Source: Caproicibacterium sp. BJN0003 | Lineage (GTDB): Bacteria; Bacillota; Clostridia; Oscillospirales; Acutalibacteraceae | Reading direction: 5' to 3' | Length of the DNA: 64,000 nucleotides | Assembly: GCF_026314295.1 (NCBI RefSeq) | Contig: NZ_CP111108.1 | Location: forward strand, 496,001 to 560,000 | Shown here: in pieces, positions 42,418 through 52,001 of the stretch | Layout: every line of letters starts with the position of its first letter | Numbering within the stretch: the first letter of the stretch is position 1 | Made by a program: the position numbers and the translations under genes | The notes under the pieces: generated by a model | What the model was told of the DNA's origin: nothing | Seen by the model: only the letters and a program-made list of their open reading frames with translations | The model's database searches: none

Positions 42418-42509
42418 ATTTGATCAGACTGAAAATTTCCTATTTGCATGTATTTGTGGTATAATCAACATAACTGTGTTGAATACCAGATATTGAGGGT
42501 GGAAAATAT

Positions 42510-43517
42510 ATGAATATTATTTGGATCGTCTCTGCGGCGGCTATTTCATTTGGTGTAACTGCGTTGCTTGGAAAATGGATGGTGCCCTATTTGCACCATA
42601 TCAATTTTGGGCAGACGATTCGCGAAGTTGGTCCAAAATGGCACCAGAAAAAAAACGGAACCCCCACGATGGGTGGATTTATGTTTATGGCAGGAATCGC
42701 TTTGGCACTTCTTGCGACGATTCCCTTCTGTGGAGAAAATTTTGCGGAAAATCTAATGGGAACCCGTGTAGTCGGCGGTCTTTTGATGGCACTTGGTTTT
42801 GGAATGGTCGGCTTTGTGGACGATTATATTAAGGTCGTGAAAAAGCGAAACCTTGGGCTTACCGTTTTGCAGAAGCTTTTGCTGCAGATCATTGTGGCGG
42901 CAGCATACCTTTTGGCACTGAAAATGGCCGGAACCGGTTCGATTACGATCGTTCCAGGAGTTGGAGCAGTAGATCTCGGAACCGGGTACTGGATCCTTTC
43001 GCTGATTGGAATTGTGGGCATGGTAAATGCGGTCAACTTTACAGATGGAATTGACGGGCTGAATACCTCTGTGACTTTTGTCGTGGCAATCTTCTTTATG
43101 GCGATTGCAGGTGTGATGAAGCTGACGGGAATGAGCATTTTGTCGGCGGCATGCGCAGGAGGATGCTTGGGATTCCTGATGTGGAATTTTTATCCCGCAA
43201 AGGTTTTTATGGGGGATACCGGTTCCTTGTTTTTAGGTGGTTTGGTCTGTGCACTTGGATTCGGAATGAATGTTCCGGTATTAATTCCTCTTATGGGGAT
43301 TATCTATGTATGTGAGATCCTTTCTGTTGTGTTGCAGGTGACCTACTTTAAAGCAACCCACGGAAAAAGAATTTTTAAGATGACACCGATCCACCATCAT
43401 TTTGAGATGTGCGGGTGGAGTGAAGTGAAAATTTGCTGTGTATTCAGCCTCGTGACGATTGTAGCCTGCATTGTGGCATTACTGCTTGTGATGCGAACTT
43501 ACTGGATGCCAATCTGA
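42510..43517 (+). CDS. mraY: Phospho-N-acetylmuramoyl-pentapeptide-transferase MraY
   Basis: 335-residue polytopic enzyme making lipid I. Conserved loops GTPTMGG (about 51), VDDYIK (about 108), NFTDGIDGL (about 175), FMGDTGSLFLGG (about 232) and IHHHFE (about 296) are all intact. A separate weak promoter with an extended -10 (TGGTATAAT ending at 42465) lies upstream. Confidence 0.97.
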   Translation: MNIIWIVSAAAISFGVTALLGKWMVPYLHHINFGQTIREVGPKWHQKKNGTPTMGGFMFMAGIALALLATIPFCGENFAENLMGTRVVGGLLMALGFGMVGFVDDYIKVVKKRNLGLTVLQKLLLQIIVAAAYLLALKMAGTGSITIVPGVGAVDLGTGYWILSLIGIVGMVNAVNFTDGIDGLNTSVTFVVAIFFMAIAGVMKLTGMSILSAACAGGCLGFLMWNFYPAKVFMGDTGSLFLGGLVCALGFGMNVPVLIPLMGIIYVCEILSVVLQVTYFKATHGKRIFKMTPIHHHFEMCGWSEVKICCVFSLVTIVACIVALLLVMRTYWMPI

Positions 43518-43606
43518 ATTTTGTCCATTTAATAGGACGAAAAATTTTGAATGAACGATTCCAAATTAGGAATGATTGATTTTAACGTTTGGAAAGGAGA
43601 TCGTCT

Positions 43607-44953
43607 ATGGCGGTTCGGAACAATGGGAATTTTTCGCAAAACCGGTCAAAGACAAGTGTTTCCGGATACAAAAGAGATATGAAAGCGACGCAACAGCGCC
43701 AGCCTAATCAAAGGACAGAACGCTTTCCAAAGCAGAACTTTGAGCAGATACGACAGACACCTCAGGAAAAGTCAAAGAAGCACCGTCCTCGCCGTGCAAA
43801 GAAGTTTCGGCTGTTTTCTACCCGATCAGGAATGGATCTAACGCTGCTGTTTCTCGTCTTGGCGCTTGTCAGCGTTGGTCTGGTTATGCTGTTTTCATCC
43901 AGCTATGCGTATGCCTATTACAATATGAATGGTGACAGCTATTTCTTTGTTCGTAAACAGGCATTTTTTGCAGTCCTCGGAATTGCTGTGATGATTGCAA
44001 TTTCCTATTTCGACTATCATCATCTTCATAGGTTTGCCATACCGCTTTTGATTGGTATCTGTTTGGTACTGATGCTGATGGTTCCTTTAAAAGGAACTTC
44101 ATTGGTGCCAAACCGCAATGGTGCTTTCCGCTGGATTGAGCTTCCTGTTTTAGGTTCTATTCAACCGTCAGAAGTTGCAAAATTTGCAGTTATTTTGATT
44201 TTTGCCCATTTGATTTCCATTAACTATAAACAGATGAATAATTTTCGGTATGGTGTTTTACCATATCTTGTGATTCTTGGGGCGGTCTGCGGATTGGTTA
44301 TTTTGGAAAAGCATTTGTCGGCAACTTTGATTATTTTGTTTTTGGGATTAATTATGCTCTTTATCGGCGGTGTTCCGCTTAAATGGTTTGGAATTGGAAT
44401 CGGCGGTGTTGCAGGCGTTGGCGGATTGAGCTTTTTGCTTTTGCGCAATTCGCTTCTTTCCTATACCATGCCGCGAATTCAAGGCTGGCTTAATCCTTTA
44501 AACCCGCCTGATGGCGTTGATACATGGCAGACTCGTCAGTCCCTTTATGCAATTGGCTCCGGTGGACTTTTAGGATTGGGACTCGGGAAGAGCCGCCAAA
44601 AATATCTTTATCTTCCGGAACCGCAGAACGATTTTATTTTTGCCATTGTCTGTGAAGAACTTGGATTTATTGGTGCTACACTGATTGTGCTTCTTTTTGC
44701 GGCACTGGTTTGGCGTGGAATTATGATTTCTCTGCGTGCGCAGGATAAATTTGGAATGCTCCTTGGAATTGGATTGACCATGCAGGTAGGACTTCAGGTG
44801 GTTTTAAATATCGCCGTGGTTACGAATTTGGTGCCAAATACCGGCATTAGCCTTCCATTCTTCAGCTATGGCGGATCTTCTCTGATGATCCTTTTGGCAG
44901 AGATGGGAATCTTGCTTTCTATTTCGCGAACTTCTAATATTGAAAAAACTTAA
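43607..44953 (+). CDS. ftsW: Peptidoglycan polymerase FtsW/SpoVE (SEDS family)
   Basis: 448 residues. An unusually long (about 75 residue) basic, glutamine-rich cytoplasmic N-terminus precedes roughly ten membrane helices. SEDS motifs are present: the HLHRF/RWIELPVLGSIQPSEVAK region, GLGLGKSRQKYLYLPEPQND, FAIVCEELGFIGA and PNTGISLPFFSYGGSS. The start at 43607 has AAAGGAGA upstream. It partners with the PASTA PBP two genes upstream. The basic tail is longer than usual and may recruit other division proteins (inference). Confidence 0.94.
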   Translation: MAVRNNGNFSQNRSKTSVSGYKRDMKATQQRQPNQRTERFPKQNFEQIRQTPQEKSKKHRPRRAKKFRLFSTRSGMDLTLLFLVLALVSVGLVMLFSSSYAYAYYNMNGDSYFFVRKQAFFAVLGIAVMIAISYFDYHHLHRFAIPLLIGICLVLMLMVPLKGTSLVPNRNGAFRWIELPVLGSIQPSEVAKFAVILIFAHLISINYKQMNNFRYGVLPYLVILGAVCGLVILEKHLSATLIILFLGLIMLFIGGVPLKWFGIGIGGVAGVGGLSFLLLRNSLLSYTMPRIQGWLNPLNPPDGVDTWQTRQSLYAIGSGGLLGLGLGKSRQKYLYLPEPQNDFIFAIVCEELGFIGATLIVLLFAALVWRGIMISLRAQDKFGMLLGIGLTMQVGLQVVLNIAVVTNLVPNTGISLPFFSYGGSSLMILLAEMGILLSISRTSNIEKT

Positions 44954-45014
44954 ACCCGGAAGATTTCGAAATTAGACATTTTACAAAGAATCTCAGCAGA
45001 AAGGAATGGACTCG

Positions 45015-46145
45015 ATGAGAATTTTGTTTGCCGGCGGCGGAACGGCCGGCCATATCAATCCAGCGTTGGCGATTGCGGGATATTTAAAGGAACGTCAGCC
45101 GGATGCACAAATCCTTTATGTGGGAGCAAAGGGCGGCATGGAAGAACGTCTGGTTCCTCAGGCGGGATATGCTTTTAAAAGTGTAACAATTTCGGGATTT
45201 CAGCGTAAAATCAGCTGGACCAATTTCAAAAAGAACTGCAAAACGATCGTTCATGTATTTACAGCAACAGAAGAATCCAAAAAAATTATTCGTGAATTTA
45301 AGCCGGATGTTTGTGTTGGAACCGGCGGGTATGTATCCGGGCCTGTTATTCGTGAAGCAATGAAGCTGGGAGTTCCGGCACTGATTCATGAGCAGAACGC
45401 TTATCCTGGGGTGACAAATAAAGCGCTTTCTCGTAATGCAGCGCGCACGATGCTCGCAATGGCAGATGCGGAAAAATACATGGAAAAGGGTGCGCACTGT
45501 GTGCTTACCGGAAATCCGGTGCGGCTGTCTGTTCTGCGGGCGGATCGAGCCAGTGCCCGTCAGAGGCTCGGCCTTGATAATCGTCCGGTCATTCTTTCTT
45601 TCGGCGGAAGTCTTGGAGCAAGAAAGATCAACGAACCAATGGCTGATCTTTTGGCGCATACCGCTAAGACAGACCGTTTTCAGCACATCCATGCTTATGG
45701 GCAGTGGGGAAAATGGTTCCCTGATTTGCTTAGACAGAAGGGAGTGGATTTGGCAGCTCATCCCAATATGGATATCCGAGAATATATTAATGATATGCCG
45801 GACTGCCTTGCTGCGGCGGATCTTGTAATCTGTCGTGCAGGCGCCATTACACTTTCGGAGCTGCAGGCCGTCGGACGTGCATCGCTCATTATTCCAAGCC
45901 CAAATGTTGCAGAAAATCATCAGTATCATAATGCGATGTCTATGGTAAAACGCAACGCTGCATGGATTTTGGAAGAAAAAGATCTAACCGGCCAAATGCT
46001 GATTAAAAAGGTAGAACAGCTTTTCCAAAAGCCGGAAACGATTGAACATTTAGCAGAAAATGCGAAAAAAATGGCGATTGTAGATGCCAATGAGCGAATC
46101 TATAAATTGATTTTGGAAGTGCTCAAGGAGAATCATAAAGCGTAG
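45015..46145 (+). CDS. murG: UDP-GlcNAc transferase MurG (lipid II synthesis)
   Basis: 376-residue glycosyltransferase adding GlcNAc to lipid I. It starts MRILFAGGGTAGHINPALAI. GFQRKISW, GTGGYVSGP, HEQNAYPGVTNK, SFGGSLGARKIN and CRAGAITLSELQAVGRASLIIPSP are all in place. I prefer the ATG at 45015 to 45006 because AAAGGA is 9 bp upstream of it. Confidence 0.96.
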   Translation: MRILFAGGGTAGHINPALAIAGYLKERQPDAQILYVGAKGGMEERLVPQAGYAFKSVTISGFQRKISWTNFKKNCKTIVHVFTATEESKKIIREFKPDVCVGTGGYVSGPVIREAMKLGVPALIHEQNAYPGVTNKALSRNAARTMLAMADAEKYMEKGAHCVLTGNPVRLSVLRADRASARQRLGLDNRPVILSFGGSLGARKINEPMADLLAHTAKTDRFQHIHAYGQWGKWFPDLLRQKGVDLAAHPNMDIREYINDMPDCLAAADLVICRAGAITLSELQAVGRASLIIPSPNVAENHQYHNAMSMVKRNAAWILEEKDLTGQMLIKKVEQLFQKPETIEHLAENAKKMAIVDANERIYKLILEVLKENHKA

Positions 46146-46205
46146 ATAATGACATTCGCAAAATCCCCTGCATAGTATGGGAAAGATTATGTGGGGGTGT
46201 TGTCT

Positions 46206-47462
46206 ATGCCAAGATTAAAAATTGCCGGTCCCTGTCGATTACAGGGCGAAGTTTCCGTTCAGGGGGCGAAGAACAGCGCCCTGCCTCTTTTGGCAGCTTC
46301 TATTTTATGCCGAGAAGAATGCATTTTACACAACTGCCCACAGCTTTCAGATGTTCGTATTTCTACAGAAATTCTCCGAAAGCTGGGCTGCCGGGTTCTT
46401 TCGGAACGAGATACCATCTGCATAGATGCGCGCGAGATTTCTTCTTTTCAGATTCCGGATGATCTGATGAGAGAAATGCGTTCGTCAATTATCTTTTTAG
46501 GGGCGATTCTGGGCCGTACCGGCTGCGCGGTTTTAGGTTTTCCGGGTGGGTGTGAATTAGGGCCACGGCCGATTGATTTGCATTTGGAAGCTCTGCGGAA
46601 AATGGGAGCTTCGATTGTGGAAGATCATGGGCGGCTGCTCTGTGAAACGCCTACAGGACTTCATGGTGCTCATATTGCATTGAGCTTCCCCAGTGTAGGT
46701 GCAACGGAAAATGTGCTTTTAGCAGCATCATGTGCGAAGGGAACTACTCTTCTTGAAAATGCAGCACATGAACCGGAAATTTGTGACCTTGCCGATTTTC
46801 TTAACAGCTGCGGCGCAAATATCCGCGGAGCAGGCGGCAGCACGATTGAAATCGAAGGGGTAGAGCAGCTTGGCGGATGCGAGCATTGGGTGATCCCGGA
46901 TAGGATTGCGGCTGCAACCTTTTTAGCAGCCGGTGCAGCAACATACAGCACCATTACTTTGCGCGATATTAATCCGCAGCATCTGGCCCCAATATGGCCC
47001 GTGTTTGAAGAGGCAGGTTGTGATCTTACTTTGTTTCGTGATGCGGCAGTTTTAGTTCCACCCAAAAAGCTTCATCGGATCAAGCATATTAGAACAATGC
47101 CGTATCCAGGATTTCCCACAGACGCACAGGCACCCTTGATGGCAATGACAACGCAGTGTCAAGGTACGAGTATGTTTGTGGAAAATATTTTTGAGAGTCG
47201 GTATAAACATGTGGGAGAGCTGCTCCGTCTTGGCGCACATATTCGTGTAGATGGACGGGTGGCTGTTGTCGAGGGTCCCAGTAAGCTTTCTGGAACAACT
47301 GTTGAAGCTGCAGATTTACGTGGCGGTGCGGCTTTAGTGGTCGCCGGATTGGCGGCGTTTGGAGAGACGATTGTAGAAGAGATTCACCATATTGACCGAG
47401 GATATGAGGCAATTGAACGGACTTTGGGTGATTTAGGAGCACAGATTCGGCGGTTGCCGTAA
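46206..47462 (+). CDS. murA: UDP-N-acetylglucosamine 1-carboxyvinyltransferase MurA
   Basis: 418-residue enolpyruvyl transferase, the first committed step of peptidoglycan precursors and target of fosfomycin. Active-site Cys116 is in PGGCELGPRPIDLH, and the GAKNSALPLLAAS start and DLRGGAALV region are typical. It begins at 46206 after GTGGGGGTG. The presence of Cys (not Asp) predicts fosfomycin sensitivity of this enzyme. Confidence 0.95.
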   Translation: MPRLKIAGPCRLQGEVSVQGAKNSALPLLAASILCREECILHNCPQLSDVRISTEILRKLGCRVLSERDTICIDAREISSFQIPDDLMREMRSSIIFLGAILGRTGCAVLGFPGGCELGPRPIDLHLEALRKMGASIVEDHGRLLCETPTGLHGAHIALSFPSVGATENVLLAASCAKGTTLLENAAHEPEICDLADFLNSCGANIRGAGGSTIEIEGVEQLGGCEHWVIPDRIAAATFLAAGAATYSTITLRDINPQHLAPIWPVFEEAGCDLTLFRDAAVLVPPKKLHRIKHIRTMPYPGFPTDAQAPLMAMTTQCQGTSMFVENIFESRYKHVGELLRLGAHIRVDGRVAVVEGPSKLSGTTVEAADLRGGAALVVAGLAAFGETIVEEIHHIDRGYEAIERTLGDLGAQIRRLP

Positions 47463-47492
47463 TGGATGATCGAAATCTGGAGGATCGGAAAT

Positions 47493-48659
47493 TTGAGCAG
47501 GAATGAGAAAAATCGGCGAGGAAACGTTTCGCCGGAAAATCAGAATAAACGTGTGGTTTCATCAGAGACCCGCAGAGCCTATTCGGATCGAAAGGTTCCG
47601 GAATATCCGAAGGAGAGGCAAAGAACTGTGCCGAAGGATCCTTATGACCGGGTACGAAGACATAGGCGAAAGAAAAGAATCTTTTATATTGTTTCTTTTT
47701 TAATTGTGGTAGTGGCAGCTATTACATTATCGCTGACGGTCCTGTTCCGGGTTGACCAGATCGCAATTGAAGGGGACACACGGTACAGCTCGGATCAGAT
47801 CATAGAATCGAGCGGCCTTTATTACGGAGAAAATCTTTTTCGTGCAAATGTGAGTCTTGCAGAAAAAACAATCGAAAACAAATTACCATATATCGGGCAA
47901 GCCAAAATTTCAAAGTCGCTTCCTGGAAAATTATTGATCAGCGTACAAGAAGATGATGTTGCTGGCGCAGTGGAATATAATGGGCAGTATGTGATCTTAT
48001 CTTGCAAAGGAAAGGTTTTGCAGCTTTCAGATACAGTACCGGAAGGGGTTGCAACGATCAAGGGGATAAACTTTACGAAAGCGGTTCCGGGAGAAACTGC
48101 CTCTTATGAGACTGAGGACGAAAGTTCTTTATTTGGGCAACTTGGAGAAGCAGTTGAGCAGTCGGGTCTCAGCAATGTGAGTGCGATGGATCTTTCGGAC
48201 CGATATCAACTGACAGTAACGATTGAGAGCAAGTTCTTACTCAAATTAGGAACACCTACTTACCTGCAAAGAAAATTGACTTTTGCACAGGAAATTTTGA
48301 AAAATCATTTACAGGACTCTCCATCCGGTGTGATTGATCTTTCCAGCATTCAGGAAAACAATCAAGCCTATGTACCATATGATCCACAGCAGATTGATGA
48401 CCCGACTTCTTCGACAAGTTCGAGCACATCCGCTAGCTCTTCTTCAGAGACTTCTACTGCGTCGACAGTGAATCCTTCTGGAAGTTCTCCCCAAAGTACC
48501 GCTTCATCCCAAAATACGGCTTCATCTTCTAAAGAAGATAGTTATCATATTGCGGTAGATGCTAACGGAAATACCGTTTATGATTCTGACGGAGATCCTA
48601 TTTATACGAAAAAGGATGTTTACACTCCGGATCCTGCTGCGGGAGAAACTACCAAATAA
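47493..48659 (+). CDS. ftsQ: Cell division protein FtsQ/DivIB
   Basis: 388 residues from the TTG at 47493 (TGGAGGAT 9 bp upstream): a strongly basic cytoplasmic part of about 60 residues (RRHRRKKR), one transmembrane helix at about 64-84, a POTRA domain starting FRVDQIAIEGDTRYSSDQI, a beta domain, and a C-terminal region of about 60 residues almost wholly Ser, Thr and Ala (SSTSSSTSASSSSETS). The low-complexity tail is a surface linker found in many clostridial DivIB proteins. It lies directly upstream of ftsZ. Confidence 0.88.
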   Translation: MSRNEKNRRGNVSPENQNKRVVSSETRRAYSDRKVPEYPKERQRTVPKDPYDRVRRHRRKKRIFYIVSFLIVVVAAITLSLTVLFRVDQIAIEGDTRYSSDQIIESSGLYYGENLFRANVSLAEKTIENKLPYIGQAKISKSLPGKLLISVQEDDVAGAVEYNGQYVILSCKGKVLQLSDTVPEGVATIKGINFTKAVPGETASYETEDESSLFGQLGEAVEQSGLSNVSAMDLSDRYQLTVTIESKFLLKLGTPTYLQRKLTFAQEILKNHLQDSPSGVIDLSSIQENNQAYVPYDPQQIDDPTSSTSSSTSASSSSETSTASTVNPSGSSPQSTASSQNTASSSKEDSYHIAVDANGNTVYDSDGDPIYTKKDVYTPDPAAGETTK

Positions 48660-48790
48660 TTCGATGCAATTTTTAAAATGAGAAGGATCATTTGAAGAAC
48701 TTCTTTGAATTACGGAATTTTCTAATTGAAATAGTTGAAATTTATCGTGAAACGTGATAAAGTAAAATATAATTGAGAAAAGAAATGGTC

Positions 48791-48813
48791 ATTTTACGGG
48801 TTCCCCGTAAAAT
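48791..48813. promoter_or_regulatory. Perfect hairpin in the ftsZ leader
   Basis: Ten-base arms ATTTTACGGG and CCCGTAAAAT with a 3-nt loop, about 35 bp before the ftsZ start and not followed by a U-run. It may be an operator, an mRNA-stabilising stem or a translation control element. Upstream, TTGAAA (about 48738) and TAAAGT 17 bp later could form a weak ftsZ promoter. Confidence 0.55.
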
Positions 48814-48847
48814 GTAGGATTGTACATCATTAAGGGGGATTTAAAAA

Positions 48848-49996
48848 ATGCCTTTTGAAATTGATAACGATTTCGATAATATTGTTCAAATTAAGGTCGT
48901 CGGTGTCGGCGGCGGCGGCGGAAATGCAGTTGATCGAATGGTCAACTCCGGCGTACAGGGCGTTGAATTTATCACAGTGAATACGGATAAGCAGGCGCTC
49001 TATCGTTCAAAGGCCACTCAGAAGATTCAAATCGGCGAAAAGGTTACGCACGGAAAAGGTGCAGGCAGCAAGCCGGAAATCGGCAGCAAAGCTGCGGATG
49101 AAAGTCGCGAGGCAATTTCTGCTGCAATTCGCGGCAGTGATATGGTCTTTATTACTGCTGGTATGGGCGGCGGTACCGGTACCGGTGCTGCACCGATCGT
49201 AGCTGAAATTGCAAGAGACATGGGGATTCTTACGATTGGAATCGTCACAAAACCTTTTGCTTTTGAAGGAAAGGTTCGGATGGCTCAGGCCGATGAAGGA
49301 ATTGCCAATCTGAAAGAGCACGTCGATTCTTTGGTCGTGATCCCAAATGAGCGCTTGAAATTGGTTTCTGAACAGCGTATTACATTGCTTAACGCATTTG
49401 CAGTTGCAGATGATGTTTTGCGTCAGGGCGTTCAGAGTATTTCTGATTTGATTAAGTTGCCGGGTCTTGTCAACCTTGATTTTGCTGATGTTACTTCTGT
49501 TATGAAAGATGCCGGCTATGCACATATGGGCGTTGGCCATGCTTCTGGTAAAGATAAGGCTGAGACTGCTGCCAGTATGGCAATTTCCAGTCCGCTGTTG
49601 GAAACCTCTATTGCTGGGGCAAAGGGCGTTATTATTAATATTACTTCCTCTCCGGATATTGGTTTGGATGAGATTGAGACTGCATCTTCCATGATCTCTG
49701 AGCAGGCACATAAGGATGCCAATATTATTTGGGGCGCTGCTTTTGATGAGAATATGGATGATGAGATGACTGTAACAGTCGTTGCAACCGGCTTTGCAAC
49801 CCATGATGGTTCTGATCCGGATGCTGATTTGGACATTGATATTCCACCTATGGCAGCCTCTTCTGCAAGACGTCAGCAGCAGGCAGCAGCATCTGCTGCT
49901 CCTCGCAGCACTGGAAGAGCGGTTGATAAAGCACCGAGTTCTTCTGAAGAAGACGATGATTATGTGGATATCATGTCAATCTTCAATCGTAAATAA
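48848..49996 (+). CDS. ftsZ: Cell division GTPase FtsZ
   Basis: 382-residue tubulin homologue forming the Z ring. GTP signature [10 protein letters not shown] near residue 107, [11 protein letters not shown] near 21, the T7 loop [13 protein letters not shown], a variable linker from about 325, and the conserved C-terminal peptide [13 protein letters not shown] for membrane tethers. It closes the dcw cluster; ftsA is absent, so SepF or another anchor must be used. Confidence 0.98.
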   Translation: MPFEIDNDFDNIVQIKVVGVGGGGGNAVDRMVNSGVQGVEFITVNTDKQALYRSKATQKIQIGEKVTHGKGAGSKPEIGSKAADESREAISAAIRGSDMVFITAGMGGGTGTGAAPIVAEIARDMGILTIGIVTKPFAFEGKVRMAQADEGIANLKEHVDSLVVIPNERLKLVSEQRITLLNAFAVADDVLRQGVQSISDLIKLPGLVNLDFADVTSVMKDAGYAHMGVGHASGKDKAETAASMAISSPLLETSIAGAKGVIINITSSPDIGLDEIETASSMISEQAHKDANIIWGAAFDENMDDEMTVTVVATGFATHDGSDPDADLDIDIPPMAASSARRQQQAAASAAPRSTGRAVDKAPSSSEEDDDYVDIMSIFNRK

Positions 49997-50015
49997 AAGC
50001 TTTTGAGAATCTTTC

Positions 50016-50050
50016 GGAGACGGGCGCTTTCGCGTCCGTCTCCTTTCTCT
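50016..50050 (+). terminator. Terminator after ftsZ
   Basis: GGAGACGG pairs with CCGTCTCC, followed by TTTCTCT. The U-tract is moderate. Confidence 0.72.
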
Positions 50051-50094
50051 ATCCTATATTTTAATTTGAATTTTCGAAGAGGAGAGATTATAAA

Positions 50095-50628
50095 ATGGAA
50101 AAAATCAGGATTAATGCACAACAAATGGTCAAACTAGCTCCGACTCTTCATGCAGGAGATAATGTGCTTTTAAGCGGTATTATTTATACGGCTCGCGATG
50201 CAGCCCATAAGCGGATGATCGATTTGATCAATCAGGGGAAAAAGCTTCCGTTTGAACTTCTGGGGGCGACTATTTATTATGCGGGTGCAACGCCTGCTCC
50301 GGAAGGCTTAGCGACTGGTTCCTGTGGACCAACTACCAGCACCAGGATGGATGTCTTTTCTCCACGTCTGCTCGATTTGGGGCTTAAATGTATGATTGGA
50401 AAGGGCGGCCGCAGTCCGGAAGTATGCGAAGCAATCTGCCGGAATCAGGCAGTCTATCTTTGTGCAATCGGCGGAGCAGGAGCACTTGCTTGCCGCTGTA
50501 TCAAAAAGCAAGATGTGATTGCTTTTGATGATTTGGGCTGTGAGAGTATTAAACGTCTAGAAGTAGAAGATTTTCCGCTGATTACAGCAATTGATTGTCA
50601 TGGCGGGAATCTATTTAAAAGGCCCTAA
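50095..50628 (+). CDS. Class I fumarate hydratase (Fe-S hydro-lyase) beta subunit, no alpha partner nearby
   Basis: 177-residue protein matching the C-terminal/beta half of oxygen-sensitive Fe-S fumarases and tartrate dehydratases. It contains LSGIIYTARDAAHKR, YYAGATPAPEG, GSCGPTTSTRMD and MIGKGG, the substrate-binding residues of this domain. The partner alpha subunit carrying the [4Fe-4S] cysteines is normally adjacent but is not found in the window; neighbours are ftsZ and a cation exporter. It may pair with a subunit encoded elsewhere. Confidence 0.88.
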   Translation: MEKIRINAQQMVKLAPTLHAGDNVLLSGIIYTARDAAHKRMIDLINQGKKLPFELLGATIYYAGATPAPEGLATGSCGPTTSTRMDVFSPRLLDLGLKCMIGKGGRSPEVCEAICRNQAVYLCAIGGAGALACRCIKKQDVIAFDDLGCESIKRLEVEDFPLITAIDCHGGNLFKRP

Positions 50629-50660
50629 ATGATTTTTGAATTCGTTGTGAGGCGATTGAT

Positions 50661-51848
50661 TTGATCCAGTTTTTAATTCGGCATTTTATTAAAAATTATC
50701 AAAATACCTCAGATATGAAGGTTAGAGCAAGCTACGGAAAATTTGCCGGATTAGTGGGCATTTTAACGAATCTGCTGCTCTCTGCTTTAAAGTTTATCGC
50801 AGGAACACTTTTTCACAGTATCGCCGTGGTGGCTGATGCTGTCAATAACCTTTCAGATTCCGCATCATCAATCGTAACCTTGGTTGGGTTTAAATTGGCA
50901 GAAAAGCCGGCTGATGAGGAGCATCCATTTGGGCATGAGAGAATAGAATACATCAGTGGAATGATTGTTTCTTTTGTTATTTTAGCGTTGGGATTTCAAC
51001 TGGGACAGGAGTCTGTTTTGAAGATTATTTCTCCGGAACCAGCAGAGATTAGCTTTTTGACGGTTGCTGTTTTGGTTATTTCTATTTTGATAAAGCTGTG
51101 GCAGTGTTTATTTTATCGTTCGATGGGGGAGGCAATTTCTTCAGAAGCACTTTTAGCAAATTCTGTAGACAGTCGTAACGATGTAATTTCTACGTCGGCG
51201 ATTCTTCTTGGAATGGCTCTTACGGCGCTGACTGGATTTAATTTAGATGGCTATATGGGCCTTGTAGTTGCGATTATGGTCTTTTTGACAGGAATTCATC
51301 TGATTCGAGATACGAGCAATCCGCTTTTAGGGGTTGCTCCCAGCAAAGAAATGGTCGATGAAATTTATCATCGGATTATGGCATACCCAGGTGTTTTGGG
51401 AATGCATGATTTAACAGTGCATAATTATGGCGCCGGAAATATTTTTGCGAGTGTACACTGTGAAGTGGATGCTCGAGCGGATATTATGAAAAGTCATGAT
51501 ATGATCGACAATATTGAAAAAGATCTTCATTCGGAAATGGGGATTCAGCTAGTGATCCATATGGACCCTATCGTGACGAACGATGAGAGGACCAACCAGC
51601 TGAAAGAGCGCGTAAAAGACGCTCTGCACTTACTTTCACCAGAGATTACAATGCATGATTTCCGTGTAGTTTGGGGGACAACTCACAGCAATGTACTTTT
51701 CGATATTTGTGTCCCATTTGGATTTTCTACAAAAGATGATGTTTTACATGATCAAGTTGTTAAAATGGTTGAGGGACTCGATCCAAAGTATCGAGCCGTG
51801 ATTACAGTAGATCATAATTATATTCCATCAGATGCACCGGAAGAATAA
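50661..51848 (+). CDS. Cation diffusion facilitator, probably manganese-type
   Basis: 395-residue CDF exporter with six transmembrane helices (about 30-220) and a long cytoplasmic regulatory domain (about 225-395). The metal site reads NNLSD in helix 2 and DSRND in helix 5. This Asn/Asp plus Asp/Asp pattern is the one reported for Mn2+ exporters such as MntE, rather than the HxxxD of zinc transporters. The gene starts with TTG at 50661 (GTGAGGCG upstream), because family homology begins before any ATG (FIKNYQNTSDMKVRASYG). The metal preference is inferred. Confidence 0.88.
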   Translation: MIQFLIRHFIKNYQNTSDMKVRASYGKFAGLVGILTNLLLSALKFIAGTLFHSIAVVADAVNNLSDSASSIVTLVGFKLAEKPADEEHPFGHERIEYISGMIVSFVILALGFQLGQESVLKIISPEPAEISFLTVAVLVISILIKLWQCLFYRSMGEAISSEALLANSVDSRNDVISTSAILLGMALTALTGFNLDGYMGLVVAIMVFLTGIHLIRDTSNPLLGVAPSKEMVDEIYHRIMAYPGVLGMHDLTVHNYGAGNIFASVHCEVDARADIMKSHDMIDNIEKDLHSEMGIQLVIHMDPIVTNDERTNQLKERVKDALHLLSPEITMHDFRVVWGTTHSNVLFDICVPFGFSTKDDVLHDQVVKMVEGLDPKYRAVITVDHNYIPSDAPEE

Positions 51849-51854
51849 AAAGCC

Positions 51855-51895
51855 AAAAAGCAGGCAGCATTTTTTGCTGCCTGCTTTTTTATTTA
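51855..51895 (+). terminator. Terminator after the CDF gene
   Basis: AAAAGCAGGCAGC pairs with GCTGCCTGCTTTT, followed by more T. Confidence 0.92.
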
Positions 51896-51969
51896 GGGAC
51901 CCTCCTTTTTTGCTTTTGGCGTTTATTTAAAGAGGATTGTTACAAAATGGAAAATTCATAATTTATTCA

Positions 51970-51998
51970 TTGAAAAATAAGGAAATTTGCGCTACAAT
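51970..51998 (+). promoter_or_regulatory. Promoter of htpG
   Basis: TTGAAA, 17 bp, TACAAT, immediately before a CIRCE element. Confidence 0.7.
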
Positions 51999-52001
51999 AA
52001 T

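Noticed and set aside
45084-45929. Long minus-strand open frame inside murG
   Set aside because: Antisense shadow with no ribosome site or recognizable domain.
48400-48540. Ser/Thr-rich stretch in ftsQ as a DNA repeat or frameshift
   Set aside because: It stays in frame, uses varied codons and matches low-complexity tails known in clostridial DivIB proteins.
49007-49804. Long minus-strand open frame inside ftsZ
   Set aside because: Antisense shadow of ftsZ, rich in Cys, Asn and Ser, without family features.
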